From Cybelea sp963824595 (GTDB lineage: Bacteria > Vulcanimicrobiota > Vulcanimicrobiia > Vulcanimicrobiales > Vulcanimicrobiaceae), in the NCBI GenBank assembly GCA_963824595.1, contig CAWGPY010000002.1, positions 62,001-126,000 on the forward strand: DNA of 64,000 nt. The letters are read 5' to 3'. Below the pieces are notes generated by a model. The model did not search any database. It was not told the DNA's origin and saw only the letters and a program-made list of their open reading frames with translations. Below, piece after piece: positions 33,866-43,146 of this stretch. Positions within the stretch are counted from its first letter, which is position 1. Each line of letters begins with the position of its first letter. The position numbers and the translations under genes were made by a program.

Positions 33866-35838
33866 CGCCGCGCTCCGAGTAGTCGCCGCAGCCGCGTCGT
33901 CGTCTCCGCGTACGCCCGCACGCCGTCGGCGATAAAGCGGCGCTCCGGATCGCCCGCGTCAATCGCGGCGGTCACGCGCTCGACCTCCGCGGCGAGGCGC
34001 GCGTCGCACCGCGGAGGCCGCGATTCGCGCAACGCCTGCGCGAGCTCGGCCATCTCGGCGTTGATCGCATCGGCAAAGGGCTCGAGCGCGTGCGCTAGCT
34101 CGCGGGAGTGGTGCGTTTCGGCAGCCGCCTCCAGCACGAGGCTCGCGAGAGCGAAGCGCTGCGTCGCCGCGAGGATGCGCAGCGCGCGGCCCGCACCGAT
34201 CGTATGCGGGCGCTGCGGCTCGCCGCGCGTGCGGTCGATCGACGCCTCGACCGCGGTGCGAACCTTCCACACGCCGGTGCGTGCCGCTTCGACGGCCGCG
34301 CCTCGTTCCGGTGACGAGTCTTCAAAACTGCGCAGCACGGCGGTCGCCAGGCGTCGCTGGGCGTCGAGCAGGTCGGCGAGCAAGGACCGCGTGCGCCGGC
34401 GCTCCCACGACGGCAGCGCGACGTAACCCACCATCGCCAGCGCGCCGCCGGCAAGGGTGTCGAGCACGCGCGCATCGAGCGCCGCGGTGGCCGGCATGCC
34501 GCGCATGCCGAGCACCATCGCGACGAACGAGGTGATCGCGACGGTGAAGAGGGCGTAGTTTGGATTGAACGTGACGTAGGCGACCGCCGCGGTCGTTACG
34601 ATCGCGGCGATTTGCAGCGCGGGCTCGCCGTGCACTGCGAGCACGACGAGGCCGGCCACCACCGCGCCGACGAGCGTTCCCGCGATGCGGCCCGCGCCGC
34701 GTACGAACGTCGTCGCGAAGTCGGGCTTGAGCACGAGCGCGGCCGTGAGCGGGATCCAGTAGCCGCGCTCGGCCGAAAAGTGGCGCCCGAGCAGCATCGC
34801 GGCGCATAGCACAACCGTGAAGCGCACGGCGTCGCGGCTCCGCCAGTCGATTTGGTTGCTGACGTAGGGGCCGGGCCGCGGCCGCGACATCAAATGCACC
34901 GCCGGGAGACGTCCGCTTGCGAGCATCGTCGCAGCCTCCAGCGCGTCGCGAAGGTGTGCGGCTACGTCGAACGCGCCGTCCGACTCGAAGGGCGCGTCGT
35001 CCCACGCGCGCTCGATCGGCGCGGCGTCGCGCCCCTCCAGCACCTCGGCGATCGCGTCGAGCCGGTCGGCCGCGGCCCGCGGCAGCGCTCCCCGTTCGTT
35101 CGTCGCCGCCAGCGCGCCGAGCCGGCGGCGGACCACCTCGGCATCTTCGAGCAGCCGGTTGAGCCGCGCCAACTCACCCGAACGCGCGAACGGCTGCGGG
35201 TCGGCGAGGATCTGACGCGCCGTCGCCAGCGGCGTGATCGGCGGAAGCACGGCCGCGCTGGCGCCGATGGCGCGCGCGTACTCCGCGAGCTTACGATAGA
35301 CGTCCGCCAGCGCAGTGCGCTCGGCGCCGCGCCGTTCGACGGGCCACGCGAGCAGCAGCAGGAGCGCTTGAATGACGCCCCCCGCCAGCACCAGACCCGA
35401 CTGCTCCGCCGCCGGCACGAGCGCGACCGGCTGGCTCGAGAAGAGCACGAATGCGACGAACGAGTTGAGCGCGACCGTCGCCGCCATCGGACCGATCTGG
35501 CCGATCGTCGCGCAGGCATACGCTGCCACCGCGGTCGCGGCGATCAAGGCCGGCAGCGAATGGGCCGCCAGCGCTCCGACGAAGCTGGTCGCCGCCATGC
35601 CGAGCGCCGCGACGACCACCGCCGTCAGCCGCGTGCGATAGACGCCCTGCAGCGACGTGAAGCCGGTGATGAACGCGCCGATCGCAGCCGCGACGCCCGC
35701 TGCCGGATCGCCGAGCATCGCCGCGACGACGAGCGGAATTGCGACGCCGATCGTACAGCGCAGCGCGAACCCGGGCTCGAGTGCGGAACGGTCGAACGTG
35801 CCGACCGTCTCCGCGAGCTCGCGAAGCCAGGTCAGCAA
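33856..35838 (-). CDS. FUSC family membrane protein (YccS/AaeB-like)
   Basis: A 660-residue protein with two blocks of about six transmembrane helices (near residues 27-170 and 355-475), each followed by a soluble region; the GYWIPLTAALVLKPDF segment is diagnostic for the fusaric-acid-resistance family. Members are thought to export aromatic acids or other small organic compounds. It follows the GDSL lipoprotein gene by 9 bases and is the last gene of the minus-strand run that includes the RND pump. Substrate unknown. Confidence 0.87.
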   Translation of the reverse strand: MLTWLRELAETVGTFDRSALEPGFALRCTIGVAIPLVVAAMLGDPAAGVAAAIGAFITGFTSLQGVYRTRLTAVVVAALGMAATSFVGALAAHSLPALIAATAVAAYACATIGQIGPMAATVALNSFVAFVLFSSQPVALVPAAEQSGLVLAGGVIQALLLLLAWPVERRGAERTALADVYRKLAEYARAIGASAAVLPPITPLATARQILADPQPFARSGELARLNRLLEDAEVVRRRLGALAATNERGALPRAAADRLDAIAEVLEGRDAAPIERAWDDAPFESDGAFDVAAHLRDALEAATMLASGRLPAVHLMSRPRPGPYVSNQIDWRSRDAVRFTVVLCAAMLLGRHFSAERGYWIPLTAALVLKPDFATTFVRGAGRIAGTLVGAVVAGLVVLAVHGEPALQIAAIVTTAAVAYVTFNPNYALFTVAITSFVAMVLGMRGMPATAALDARVLDTLAGGALAMVGYVALPSWERRRTRSLLADLLDAQRRLATAVLRSFEDSSPERGAAVEAARTGVWKVRTAVEASIDRTRGEPQRPHTIGAGRALRILAATQRFALASLVLEAAAETHHSRELAHALEPFADAINAEMAELAQALRESRPPRCDARLAAEVERVTAAIDAGDPERRFIADGVRAYAETTTRLRRLLGARRYA

Positions 35839-35847
35839 GCTATCGGG

Positions 35848-37494
35848 TTACTTGATGTCGTTCGGCGGCGCGTACGGGTCGGGGAAGCACTGCTTGGGAT
35901 TGCCGCACCGCGTGCCCTTGTAGACCGCATCGATGTCGACTTCGGGGACGTGCGTTCCGTACGCCTTGTTGAGGGTCGCAATTGCGTAGTAGGCCACGAG
36001 CGCGTACCCCGTGTTCGACGGATGCAGCCCGTCGAAGCTCAGGATCCCGTGGAGGTACCCGAGGGTGCAGCACACGCCCGGTTTGATCTGAGCGGCCTGG
36101 TGATAGTACTGGTTGGAGGGCATCCCACTTACGATACCGTGGAAAATCGAGCGAACGTCGACGAGCGGCACGTTCGCCGCCGCCGCCGCGTCGTCAATAC
36201 CCTGATTCATCGCATCGTTGCGCGCCTGAACGCGCCCGGCGAACTCCGGAGTGATGTAGTTCATGCCGAGCCCGCTGCCGGGCACCGACTTGCAGTGCGG
36301 GGCGGGCGTCGCACAGTCGAGATCGGGATACTCGCCGTAGGTTTCGTAGTACTGGATCAGCTCGATCGTTCCGGGCAGCGTTAGGTAACCGCACGGCTTG
36401 GAGACCGATGCTGGAACGCAGCCGCCCGGCGTCGCCAGTCCGTACTTCTTGGACAGGTAGGTGATGCCTTGGGGATTGACGCCCGCGATCGTCACCGCGA
36501 AGCAGTACGCGTAGGTCCGGATCCGGCACTGGTGCGGGTTCTGCGGCGTCGTTACGCGTTGGAAGAAGCCGGTCTCGACGACGTTGGGCAGATTGAGCAG
36601 GATGACGTGCGCGCCGGCGTGCTGCAGCGTCGAGACGGCCGCGCGCACGTCGCTCTCGGCCTGGCCGGCCGTCCGGTCGCCGCCGACGAAGCGTCCGCCG
36701 CTGCCCATGAATTTCAGCACGTCGTTTGCGCCGAGCCATACCGTCGCCAGCGTCGGATGCAGCGAGGCCGCTGCGTTGACGTCGGTGAGATGGCCGCCCA
36801 GATTCGTGAAGTTGCGCAGGACGGGCCAGAACGACTCGCTCTCCTCCGCAACGACGGTGCTCAGCAGCCCCGGGATGCCGGGCAGCGGCAGGCACGTCGA
36901 GGTCTGCGGCTGGTGCAGCACGACGGCTTCGTGCAGCGTGAGTCCGGGCACGCCGAAGTTTCGGATGTGCGACGACGTCGGGTTCATGCGAACGCGCGCG
37001 GAACCGCGGAAGAGGTAAGCGGATTCGTCGAAGCCGCCGTTGTCAGTGCAGATGTCGCCGCTCTTGAGCTGCGCGATCGGGCTGCCGTACGCCGACGGCA
37101 CGACTTGATTGTCGAGGCCGGGACCCTTGATCAGCGGAAGCGGGCTCGTGGCGGGATCGTACATGCCGTCGATCGCGGTGTCGAGGGGCTTGCCCGAGGC
37201 CTGCTCGTCGAGCAGCGACCACCAGCCGTTCTCCTGGCCCGGCGGGACTTGGTGGTGCGAGTCGAACGGGTTCTTGACGCCGGTTGCGCCGAGGAATCCG
37301 TTCGACTGATATCCGGCGGTCAGGCTGTCGCCGACGGCGACGATGCGCGAAAGGATCGAACCCCCGTCCGGCTCTTGCGGCGCGCCGCCGCGCGACGGCA
37401 GCAAGGCGCTCGTGGCCGCGCCGCCTCCACCGCACGCGGTCAGAGCGGCGAGCGAAAGAGCGGCAGCGGCTCGTTTGACGTGTGAGAAGCGCAT
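35848..37494 (-). CDS. SGNH/GDSL hydrolase lipoprotein
   Basis: A 548-residue exported esterase-like protein. The lipobox LTAC puts lipid on C21. The nucleophile Ser is in VAVGDSLTAGYQ, GANDVLKF supplies the oxyanion Asn block, and DGLHPSNTGYAL the catalytic Asp-His pair. The long insert between these blocks is Cys-containing and unrecognised. Substrate may be an ester of a lipid, sugar or polymer. It is close to both neighbours (20 bases after the barrel-like gene, 9 bases before the FUSC gene), suggesting an operon. Confidence 0.88.
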   Translation of the reverse strand: MRFSHVKRAAAALSLAALTACGGGGAATSALLPSRGGAPQEPDGGSILSRIVAVGDSLTAGYQSNGFLGATGVKNPFDSHHQVPPGQENGWWSLLDEQASGKPLDTAIDGMYDPATSPLPLIKGPGLDNQVVPSAYGSPIAQLKSGDICTDNGGFDESAYLFRGSARVRMNPTSSHIRNFGVPGLTLHEAVVLHQPQTSTCLPLPGIPGLLSTVVAEESESFWPVLRNFTNLGGHLTDVNAAASLHPTLATVWLGANDVLKFMGSGGRFVGGDRTAGQAESDVRAAVSTLQHAGAHVILLNLPNVVETGFFQRVTTPQNPHQCRIRTYAYCFAVTIAGVNPQGITYLSKKYGLATPGGCVPASVSKPCGYLTLPGTIELIQYYETYGEYPDLDCATPAPHCKSVPGSGLGMNYITPEFAGRVQARNDAMNQGIDDAAAAANVPLVDVRSIFHGIVSGMPSNQYYHQAAQIKPGVCCTLGYLHGILSFDGLHPSNTGYALVAYYAIATLNKAYGTHVPEVDIDAVYKGTRCGNPKQCFPDPYAPPNDIK

Positions 37495-37514
37495 ACGTTC
37501 GATCCTCTAAAAGC

Positions 37515-38747
37515 TTACAGCGGGAACACGTTGGGCGAGCCGAATCCGAACTGCAGCTGCAGCTGCGTCGCCTTCAGCCCGCCGATCGCGAGGCCGCAGG
37601 CGTTATTGATCGCCTGCTGCGCCGTCAGACACTTGATTCCGGTGACGCCGTCGGGGCCGAGGTTGGTGGGGTTGCCGCTGTTGAGCACCACCTGCGCGAA
37701 GGCGTACTTGCTGATTCGCTGCGAGATGCCCAAGAAGTAGGCGACGAGATGCTCGGGATACGGATCGGTGGGGAGGTAATCGCGCGCGCTCTGCGGCTCG
37801 AAGAAGAGCGTCGTTTCCTTCGTCGGGCGGTACTCCAGGTACAGCACTTGCGGCAGCTGCATCGAGTTGCCCACGTTGGCGCCCGCGGTGTGCACCAGCC
37901 ACTGCGGCGCGATCGTGAACGTGCCGAACATCTTCGGCGTCTTCAGGAACGGGAACGTCAGCGCGACCGCATAGTACTGCGCGGTGCGAACCGGAATGGT
38001 TTCTACCGGACCGTCGGGCAGGTTGTAGGTGAACGGAACGACGTCGTTGTTGCCGGGCGTGAAGCCGATCTGGCCGCCGCGCGCCACGTAGGTCGGCGTG
38101 ACGACGATCGGCACCGGCCCCGGCAACTTGTCGGACTTGAGCACGAACATCTTTTGGAGCATGAACACGCCGAACGTGTCTTTGGTGCGAACGTTGAGAT
38201 TGCGTCCGGCGCCGGGGCCGCACGCGTTGCCGTTCGTCAGGTCGGCGCAGCCGACGGGATTTTGAAAGCCCGCCAAATAGACGGGCGTCGTTCCGCTGTT
38301 GAAGCCGTAGGGCCAATGCTGCAGCTGGAACATGCTCGCGAGAAGCTTCGTGGACCAGTTGAACTTGTAGCCGAGCATGGCGTCCATGCCTCCCATCAGC
38401 CATCCTTGCTTGCCGTACGACCCGATGTTTCCGTACGGATACGCCATCGAAAAATCCACCATGTAGATGAGCCGGTCGCCCGGAAGCTCCATCTTCGGGC
38501 CCAAGCGCCGCTGCTGCACCGGCGGCACCTGCGCGACGGTTCCGTCGGCCGCCGCGGCCTTGCGGCGCTCCGCGTCGCGCCGTTCCTGCTCTTCCGTCAT
38601 CACGTTCTCGATCGTCGTGTTCGCGCCGGGGACGATCGACTTTTGAAAGACGTCCGCGGTGCCGTCGGCCAACGCCGGCAACGCGAAGAACTCGATGGAC
38701 ACCGCCGCCACGGCGACGGCCAACCCGCGAATCAGGTGTCCGAGCAT
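37515..38747 (-). CDS. Probable outer-membrane beta-barrel protein
   Basis: A 410-residue protein with a signal peptide (cleavage near ALA-DGT) and a charged N-terminal stretch (EEQERRDAERRKAAA). The rest alternates polar and hydrophobic residues with many aromatics (LIYMVDFSMAYPYGNIG, TLFFEPQSARDYLPT), and the chain ends in an aromatic/Leu (NVFPL). This fits a transmembrane barrel, but the family is not recognised. GAGGAG lies 8 bases before the ATG. The RND gene ends 107 bases upstream; that gap has a 5-bp hairpin (GCAAC/GTTGC) but no clear promoter. Confidence 0.72.
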   Translation of the reverse strand: MLGHLIRGLAVAVAAVSIEFFALPALADGTADVFQKSIVPGANTTIENVMTEEQERRDAERRKAAAADGTVAQVPPVQQRRLGPKMELPGDRLIYMVDFSMAYPYGNIGSYGKQGWLMGGMDAMLGYKFNWSTKLLASMFQLQHWPYGFNSGTTPVYLAGFQNPVGCADLTNGNACGPGAGRNLNVRTKDTFGVFMLQKMFVLKSDKLPGPVPIVVTPTYVARGGQIGFTPGNNDVVPFTYNLPDGPVETIPVRTAQYYAVALTFPFLKTPKMFGTFTIAPQWLVHTAGANVGNSMQLPQVLYLEYRPTKETTLFFEPQSARDYLPTDPYPEHLVAYFLGISQRISKYAFAQVVLNSGNPTNLGPDGVTGIKCLTAQQAINNACGLAIGGLKATQLQLQFGFGSPNVFPL

Positions 38748-38854
38748 GCAAGCTACTCCTCAAACGCGCCGGTAACGACGGTTAACAATTCAATCATGCG
38801 GTAGCAACAGAGGTTGCCCCTAACGATTGCAAATCCTTTCTCGAAGAACTGGAG

Positions 38855-41800
38855 CTAAACGGGCGCGGCCTGCTCCGTCGAGATTTCGCCGCGCGCGTGA
38901 CCGTCGGTTCCGGCGCGCGCGTTACGCAGTTCGAACGACTTGATGATGACGTAGAGCACCGGAGTGATTCCGAGATTGAGGATCGTCGACATCAGCATGC
39001 CGCCGAAAACCACCGTTCCCAGCGAATGCCGCGCCGCCTCGCCGGCGCCCGACGCGAAGACGAGCGGGATCACGGCGATGACGAAAGCAATCGACGTCAT
39101 CAAAATCGGGCGAAGCCGGGTCTGCGCGCCGCGCATGGCGGCCTGCACGACGGTCGCGCCCGCGCGTACCTGCTGGTTCGCGAACTCGACGATCAGAATG
39201 GCGCTCTTGCTCGCCAAGCCGATGAGCATGACGTAGCCCACCTGCGCGTAGACGTCCTGCGATAGCGTCGGGTCGAAGAGAAACGGCAGCGGGAGGTGAC
39301 GCAGGTTGATGAAGAGCAGCGCGCCGAGCAGCGCCGTCGGAACGGCGAGCAGCACGATGAGCGGGTCAATGTAGCTCTCGTACTGCGCCGAGAGCACGAA
39401 GAAGACGAAGACCAGCGACAGGATGAAGATCTCGATCGTCAGCGGACCGGCCGCGATCTGATCGAGCTGCAGGCCCGTCCACTCGAACGAGACGCCCTTG
39501 GGCATCACCTTGGCCGCGATCTGCTGCATCGCCTGGATCGCCGTGCCGGTGCTGACGCCGGGCGCGTTGCCGCCGCTCAGCTCGATGTTGCGGTAGAGGT
39601 TGTAGTGCGTGATGATCGGCGGCCCCAAGACTTGCTTGATCTGCATCAGCGACGAGAGCGGCGTCATCACGCCGCCGGTCGAGGTGGTCGCACTGGTCGC
39701 AAGGCCCGGTGCCGGAGTCGCCACGATGTTGGGCACGACCGACGTGCCCGGTGCGGCGCTGGAGTGCACGTAGAGGTTGCCGAGCGACGAGATGCTGTTG
39801 CGGAAGGGTGCGTCGGCCTGCACGTCAACCTGCCACGAGCGGTTGAGGTAGGTGAAGTTGTTGACGTAAAGCGACCCGAGGTCCACCTCCATCGTGGTGA
39901 AGATGTCTTGCAGCGACACGCCGATGGACTTCGCCTTGTTGCGGTCGATGTTCGACTCGATCTGCGGCGAGTTGATGCGGAACTGCGTGAAGACGTTCTG
40001 CAGACGCGGGTCCTTGGCGGCCGCGCCCATCACCCCGTAGGCCGTGTTCATCAGATTCGGCAAGCCGACGTTGCCGCGGTCTTCCAGCTCGAACTGGAAC
40101 CCGCCGAAGTTCCCGACGCCGTTGATCGCCGGCGGATTGAACGCGAAGATCTGCGCCTGCGGGATCTGCGAGTAGAACGCGTAGTTGAGCCGCTGCTCCA
40201 CGGCAAACGCCGAGTGCGACATGCACGCGTCGGGATGCGCGAAGAGGAAGATCAGCTGGCACCAGGCCGGCGACGTGCGGTCGCCCCACGGCTGCAGCAG
40301 GGCGAACATGATGCCGCGATTCGGAGCCGAGCCCGAGAAGCTGAAGCCGCCGACGTCGAAGAGATGCTTGACCTCGGGCTGCGCGCGGATGATTGCCTCG
40401 GCCTTCTTCGCGATCGCCTGCTCGCCCTGAAGCGACGTGCCTTCGGGCGTTTGCACGAGCGTGATGAAGTAGCCGAGATCTTCGTCGGGCAGGAAGCCCT
40501 GCGGCGTCCTGCCGGCGAGAAAGATCGTGAGCAGCAGCGCCCCGGCGAACACGCCGACGACGGGCCAGCGGCGCCGGAACATGGCCGGCAGCGCGCGCGC
40601 GTACCAGTCGCGGAAGCGCTGGAAGCCCGCGTTGAAGGCGCGGAAGAAGCGCGACTTCGACTCGTACTCGCCGGTGAGCAGCCGCGCCGAGAGCACCGGC
40701 GCGAGCGTGAGCGCCTGGAAGAGCGAGATCGTGATCGAGGCCGCGATCGTCAGCGCGAACTGCTTGTAGATCTGCCCGGTCGTGCCCGGCAGGAAGCCGA
40801 CCGGCACGAAAACGGCGAGGAGCACGAGCGACGACGCGACGACCGCGCTCTGGATCTCGCGCATCGCCTCGGCCGCGCTCGCGATGCCGCTCTGCTTGCC
40901 CTTGTTCATCTCCATGTGCCGGGCGATGTTCTCGATGACGACGATCGCGTCGTCAACGACGAGCCCCGTCGCGAGCGTCAGGCCGAACAGCGTGATCGTG
41001 TTGATCGTAAAGCCGAACATCTGCATCACGAAGAACGTGCCGATCAGCGAGACGGGGATCGTCGCGGCCGGAATCAGCACCGACCTCGGATGCTGCAGGA
41101 AGAGATAGATGACCCCGATCACGAGCACGATCGAGAGCAGCAGCGTGAGGACGACCTCCTTGATCGACTCGTTCACGAACTGCGTCACGTCGAACGCGAC
41201 CGACCAGTGCATGCCGGTCGGGAACTGCGGCGCGAGCAGTTTCATCTGGGCGATGATGCGGCGCGACACGTCGAGTGCGTTGGCGCTCGGATACTGCAAG
41301 ACGCCCATGCCGACCACGCGGCTGCTGCCGTCGAACCGCAGGTCGGTCGTGTAGCTCTGAGCGCCCAGCTCGATCCGCGCGACGTCCGCCAGGCGAACGT
41401 AGCCCCCGTTGGGGTTGGCTCGCAAGATGATGTTGGCGAACTGAGTCGGGTCGGAGAGCTGCGTGAGCGCGTTGACGGTGTAGGTGTAGGGCTGGTTCTT
41501 GGGCGCCGGCGGCGAGCCGATGCTTCCGGCCGCGACGGCCGCGTTCTGTTCCTGGAGCGCGCTGACGACGTCGGTAGCGTCGAGGCCCTGCTGCTGCAGC
41601 TTGATCGGGTTGAGCCAGATCCGCATCGCGTACTGGCGCTGGCCGAAGATGATGACTTGCGAGACGCCCTGCACGCGCGTGAGATTGTTCGTGATGTTGA
41701 GCTGAGCGTAGTTGCTCATATCGAGCGTATCGAGGCTCTTGTTGTCGGACGTGAGCGCGATGCCCATCACGAACGCGCCCGAGTTCTTGGCGACCTGGAT

Positions 41801-42175
41801 GCCGAGCTGCTGAACCGTGGCCGGCAGCAGGCCCAGCGACGACTGGACCGCGTTCTGCACGTCGGCGGCCGCGATGTCGAGGTTGACACCGAGGTTGAAC
41901 GTGCACGTGATCGTCGAGACGCCCTGCGCGCTGGTGGAGCTCAAGTAGCGCAGCCCCTGCACGGTGTTGACGGCTTGCTCGAGAGGGGTGGTGACCTGGG
42001 CCTCGACCGCCTGCGGGCTCGCGCCGGTGTAGGTGGCGGTGACCGTCACGACCGGCGGCGCGATCTGCGGGTACTGCGAGACCGCCATCGCGGGCAGCAC
42101 GATGAGGCCGGCGATGAGGATGAGCAGCGAGCAGACCGCCGCGAGGACGGGCCGGGTCAGGAAGGCCTTCGTCAC
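38855..42175 (-). CDS. RND multidrug efflux transporter (HAE-1, AcrB-like)
   Basis: A 1106-residue inner-membrane proton-driven pump. The N-terminal helix, two large periplasmic loops and the second set of helices are all present. The proton-relay Asp pair is in GLVVDDAIVVIENIARHME. Length is slightly above AcrB (1049). A membrane-fusion protein (AcrA-like) and TolC-like gene are missing from the neighbourhood; the next gene is a barrel-like protein. GTG start at 42175, 56 bases after lipA. Substrates unknown. Confidence 0.94.
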   Translation of the reverse strand: MTKAFLTRPVLAAVCSLLILIAGLIVLPAMAVSQYPQIAPPVVTVTATYTGASPQAVEAQVTTPLEQAVNTVQGLRYLSSTSAQGVSTITCTFNLGVNLDIAAADVQNAVQSSLGLLPATVQQLGIQVAKNSGAFVMGIALTSDNKSLDTLDMSNYAQLNITNNLTRVQGVSQVIIFGQRQYAMRIWLNPIKLQQQGLDATDVVSALQEQNAAVAAGSIGSPPAPKNQPYTYTVNALTQLSDPTQFANIILRANPNGGYVRLADVARIELGAQSYTTDLRFDGSSRVVGMGVLQYPSANALDVSRRIIAQMKLLAPQFPTGMHWSVAFDVTQFVNESIKEVVLTLLLSIVLVIGVIYLFLQHPRSVLIPAATIPVSLIGTFFVMQMFGFTINTITLFGLTLATGLVVDDAIVVIENIARHMEMNKGKQSGIASAAEAMREIQSAVVASSLVLLAVFVPVGFLPGTTGQIYKQFALTIAASITISLFQALTLAPVLSARLLTGEYESKSRFFRAFNAGFQRFRDWYARALPAMFRRRWPVVGVFAGALLLTIFLAGRTPQGFLPDEDLGYFITLVQTPEGTSLQGEQAIAKKAEAIIRAQPEVKHLFDVGGFSFSGSAPNRGIMFALLQPWGDRTSPAWCQLIFLFAHPDACMSHSAFAVEQRLNYAFYSQIPQAQIFAFNPPAINGVGNFGGFQFELEDRGNVGLPNLMNTAYGVMGAAAKDPRLQNVFTQFRINSPQIESNIDRNKAKSIGVSLQDIFTTMEVDLGSLYVNNFTYLNRSWQVDVQADAPFRNSISSLGNLYVHSSAAPGTSVVPNIVATPAPGLATSATTSTGGVMTPLSSLMQIKQVLGPPIITHYNLYRNIELSGGNAPGVSTGTAIQAMQQIAAKVMPKGVSFEWTGLQLDQIAAGPLTIEIFILSLVFVFFVLSAQYESYIDPLIVLLAVPTALLGALLFINLRHLPLPFLFDPTLSQDVYAQVGYVMLIGLASKSAILIVEFANQQVRAGATVVQAAMRGAQTRLRPILMTSIAFVIAVIPLVFASGAGEAARHSLGTVVFGGMLMSTILNLGITPVLYVIIKSFELRNARAGTDGHARGEISTEQAAPV

Positions 42176-42231
42176 GTTAGCTCTACCAACCGAAGCGTCT
42201 TACGGGCGGTTGCGGCGGTTCGCCCGATAAT

Positions 42232-43146
42232 TTAGAACGCTTGCTCCGCGTGATACGAGCTGCGCGAGAGCGGGCTGGACACGACTTGGTGGAAACCCTT
42301 GGTCGCCGCCAACGCCCCGAGGCGCTCGAACTCCTGCGGCGTCACGAAGTCCGTAACGGGCAGATGCTTCTTGCTGGGCTGCAGGTACTGGCCCATCGTG
42401 AAGATGTCAACGCCCGCCGCGCGGGCGTCGTCCATCGCCGCCTCGACCTCGTCGCCGGTCTCGCCGAGCCCGAGCATCAGCGAGGTCTTGGTGTAGCGAT
42501 GCGGGGCGCGCCGCTTGACGTGAGCGAGCACCGCGAGCGACTGGTCGTAGCCGGCGCGCTTGTCGCGCACCGACGGCGTGAGCCGGCGAACGGTCTCGAG
42601 GTTGTGCGCGAAGACGTCGGGCTTCGCGTCAACGACGATATCCACCGCCCGCAAATCGCCGCGATAGTCGCCGGTGAGAATCTCGACCCGCGCCTCCGGT
42701 ACGCGCTCGTGGATCGCGCGCACCGTGTTCGCGAAGATGAGCGCGCCCCCGTCGGCCAGATCGTCGCGATCCACCGCCGTCACCACCAGATATTTCCAAC
42801 CGAGGTCGCGCACCGCGTCGGCGACGCGAAGCGGCTCGAGCCAGTCCACCTCGCCGCGGGGATTGCCCGTCTTTACGTTGCAGAACCGGCAGCCGCGCGT
42901 GCACAGGTCGCCCAGGATCATGATCGTCGCGGTGCCGGCGCCCCAGCACTCCGCGACGTTCGGGCACGCGGCCTCTTTGCAGACCGTGTGCAGTCCGAGG
43001 CCGTTGACTTTGGCCTTGACGCGCTCGTAGTCGTCGCCGATCGGCAGCGACACGCGCAGCCAGTCGGGCTTGCGCGGGCGCGCCTCGCTTGTCGTCCCGA
43101 GCTTGTCGAAGGATGAGCTCGAGGTCAGGTCGATTTCGATCGTCAT
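42232..43146 (-). CDS. lipA: Lipoyl synthase
   Basis: A 304-residue radical-SAM enzyme that inserts two sulfurs into protein-bound octanoyl. The auxiliary cluster cysteines are in CKEAACPNVAEC, the radical-SAM cluster in CTRGCRFC, followed by the family GNPRGEVD segment. Its ATG directly follows the lipB stop. Residues about 11-19 (SSFDKLGTT) are encoded by a copy of the REP-like repeat described separately, so the N-terminal tail may be repeat-derived rather than conserved. With lipB and lpd it forms a lipoylation and lipoamide cluster. Confidence 0.96.
   Translation of the reverse strand: MTIEIDLTSSSSFDKLGTTSEARPRKPDWLRVSLPIGDDYERVKAKVNGLGLHTVCKEAACPNVAECWGAGTATIMILGDLCTRGCRFCNVKTGNPRGEVDWLEPLRVADAVRDLGWKYLVVTAVDRDDLADGGALIFANTVRAIHERVPEARVEILTGDYRGDLRAVDIVVDAKPDVFAHNLETVRRLTPSVRDKRAGYDQSLAVLAHVKRRAPHRYTKTSLMLGLGETGDEVEAAMDDARAAGVDIFTMGQYLQPSKKHLPVTDFVTPQEFERLGALAATKGFHQVVSSPLSRSSYHAEQAF
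43091..43116 (-). repeat. REP-like element inside lipA N-terminal coding region
   Basis: On the minus strand the sequence reads TCATCCTTCGACAAGCTCG and then GGACGAC. It shares the CCTTCGAC and GCTCxGGxxGAC core of the repeat copies at 48381-48513 and 53705-53745. It lies in frame and encodes residues 10-19 of lipA without disrupting it. Confidence 0.6.

Noticed and set aside
39296..42235. A 979-codon open frame on the plus strand opposite the RND pump
   Set aside because: It is exactly antisense to a clear RND gene. Its translation is Arg/Asp/Glu-rich with no domain, typical of GC-rich antisense frames.
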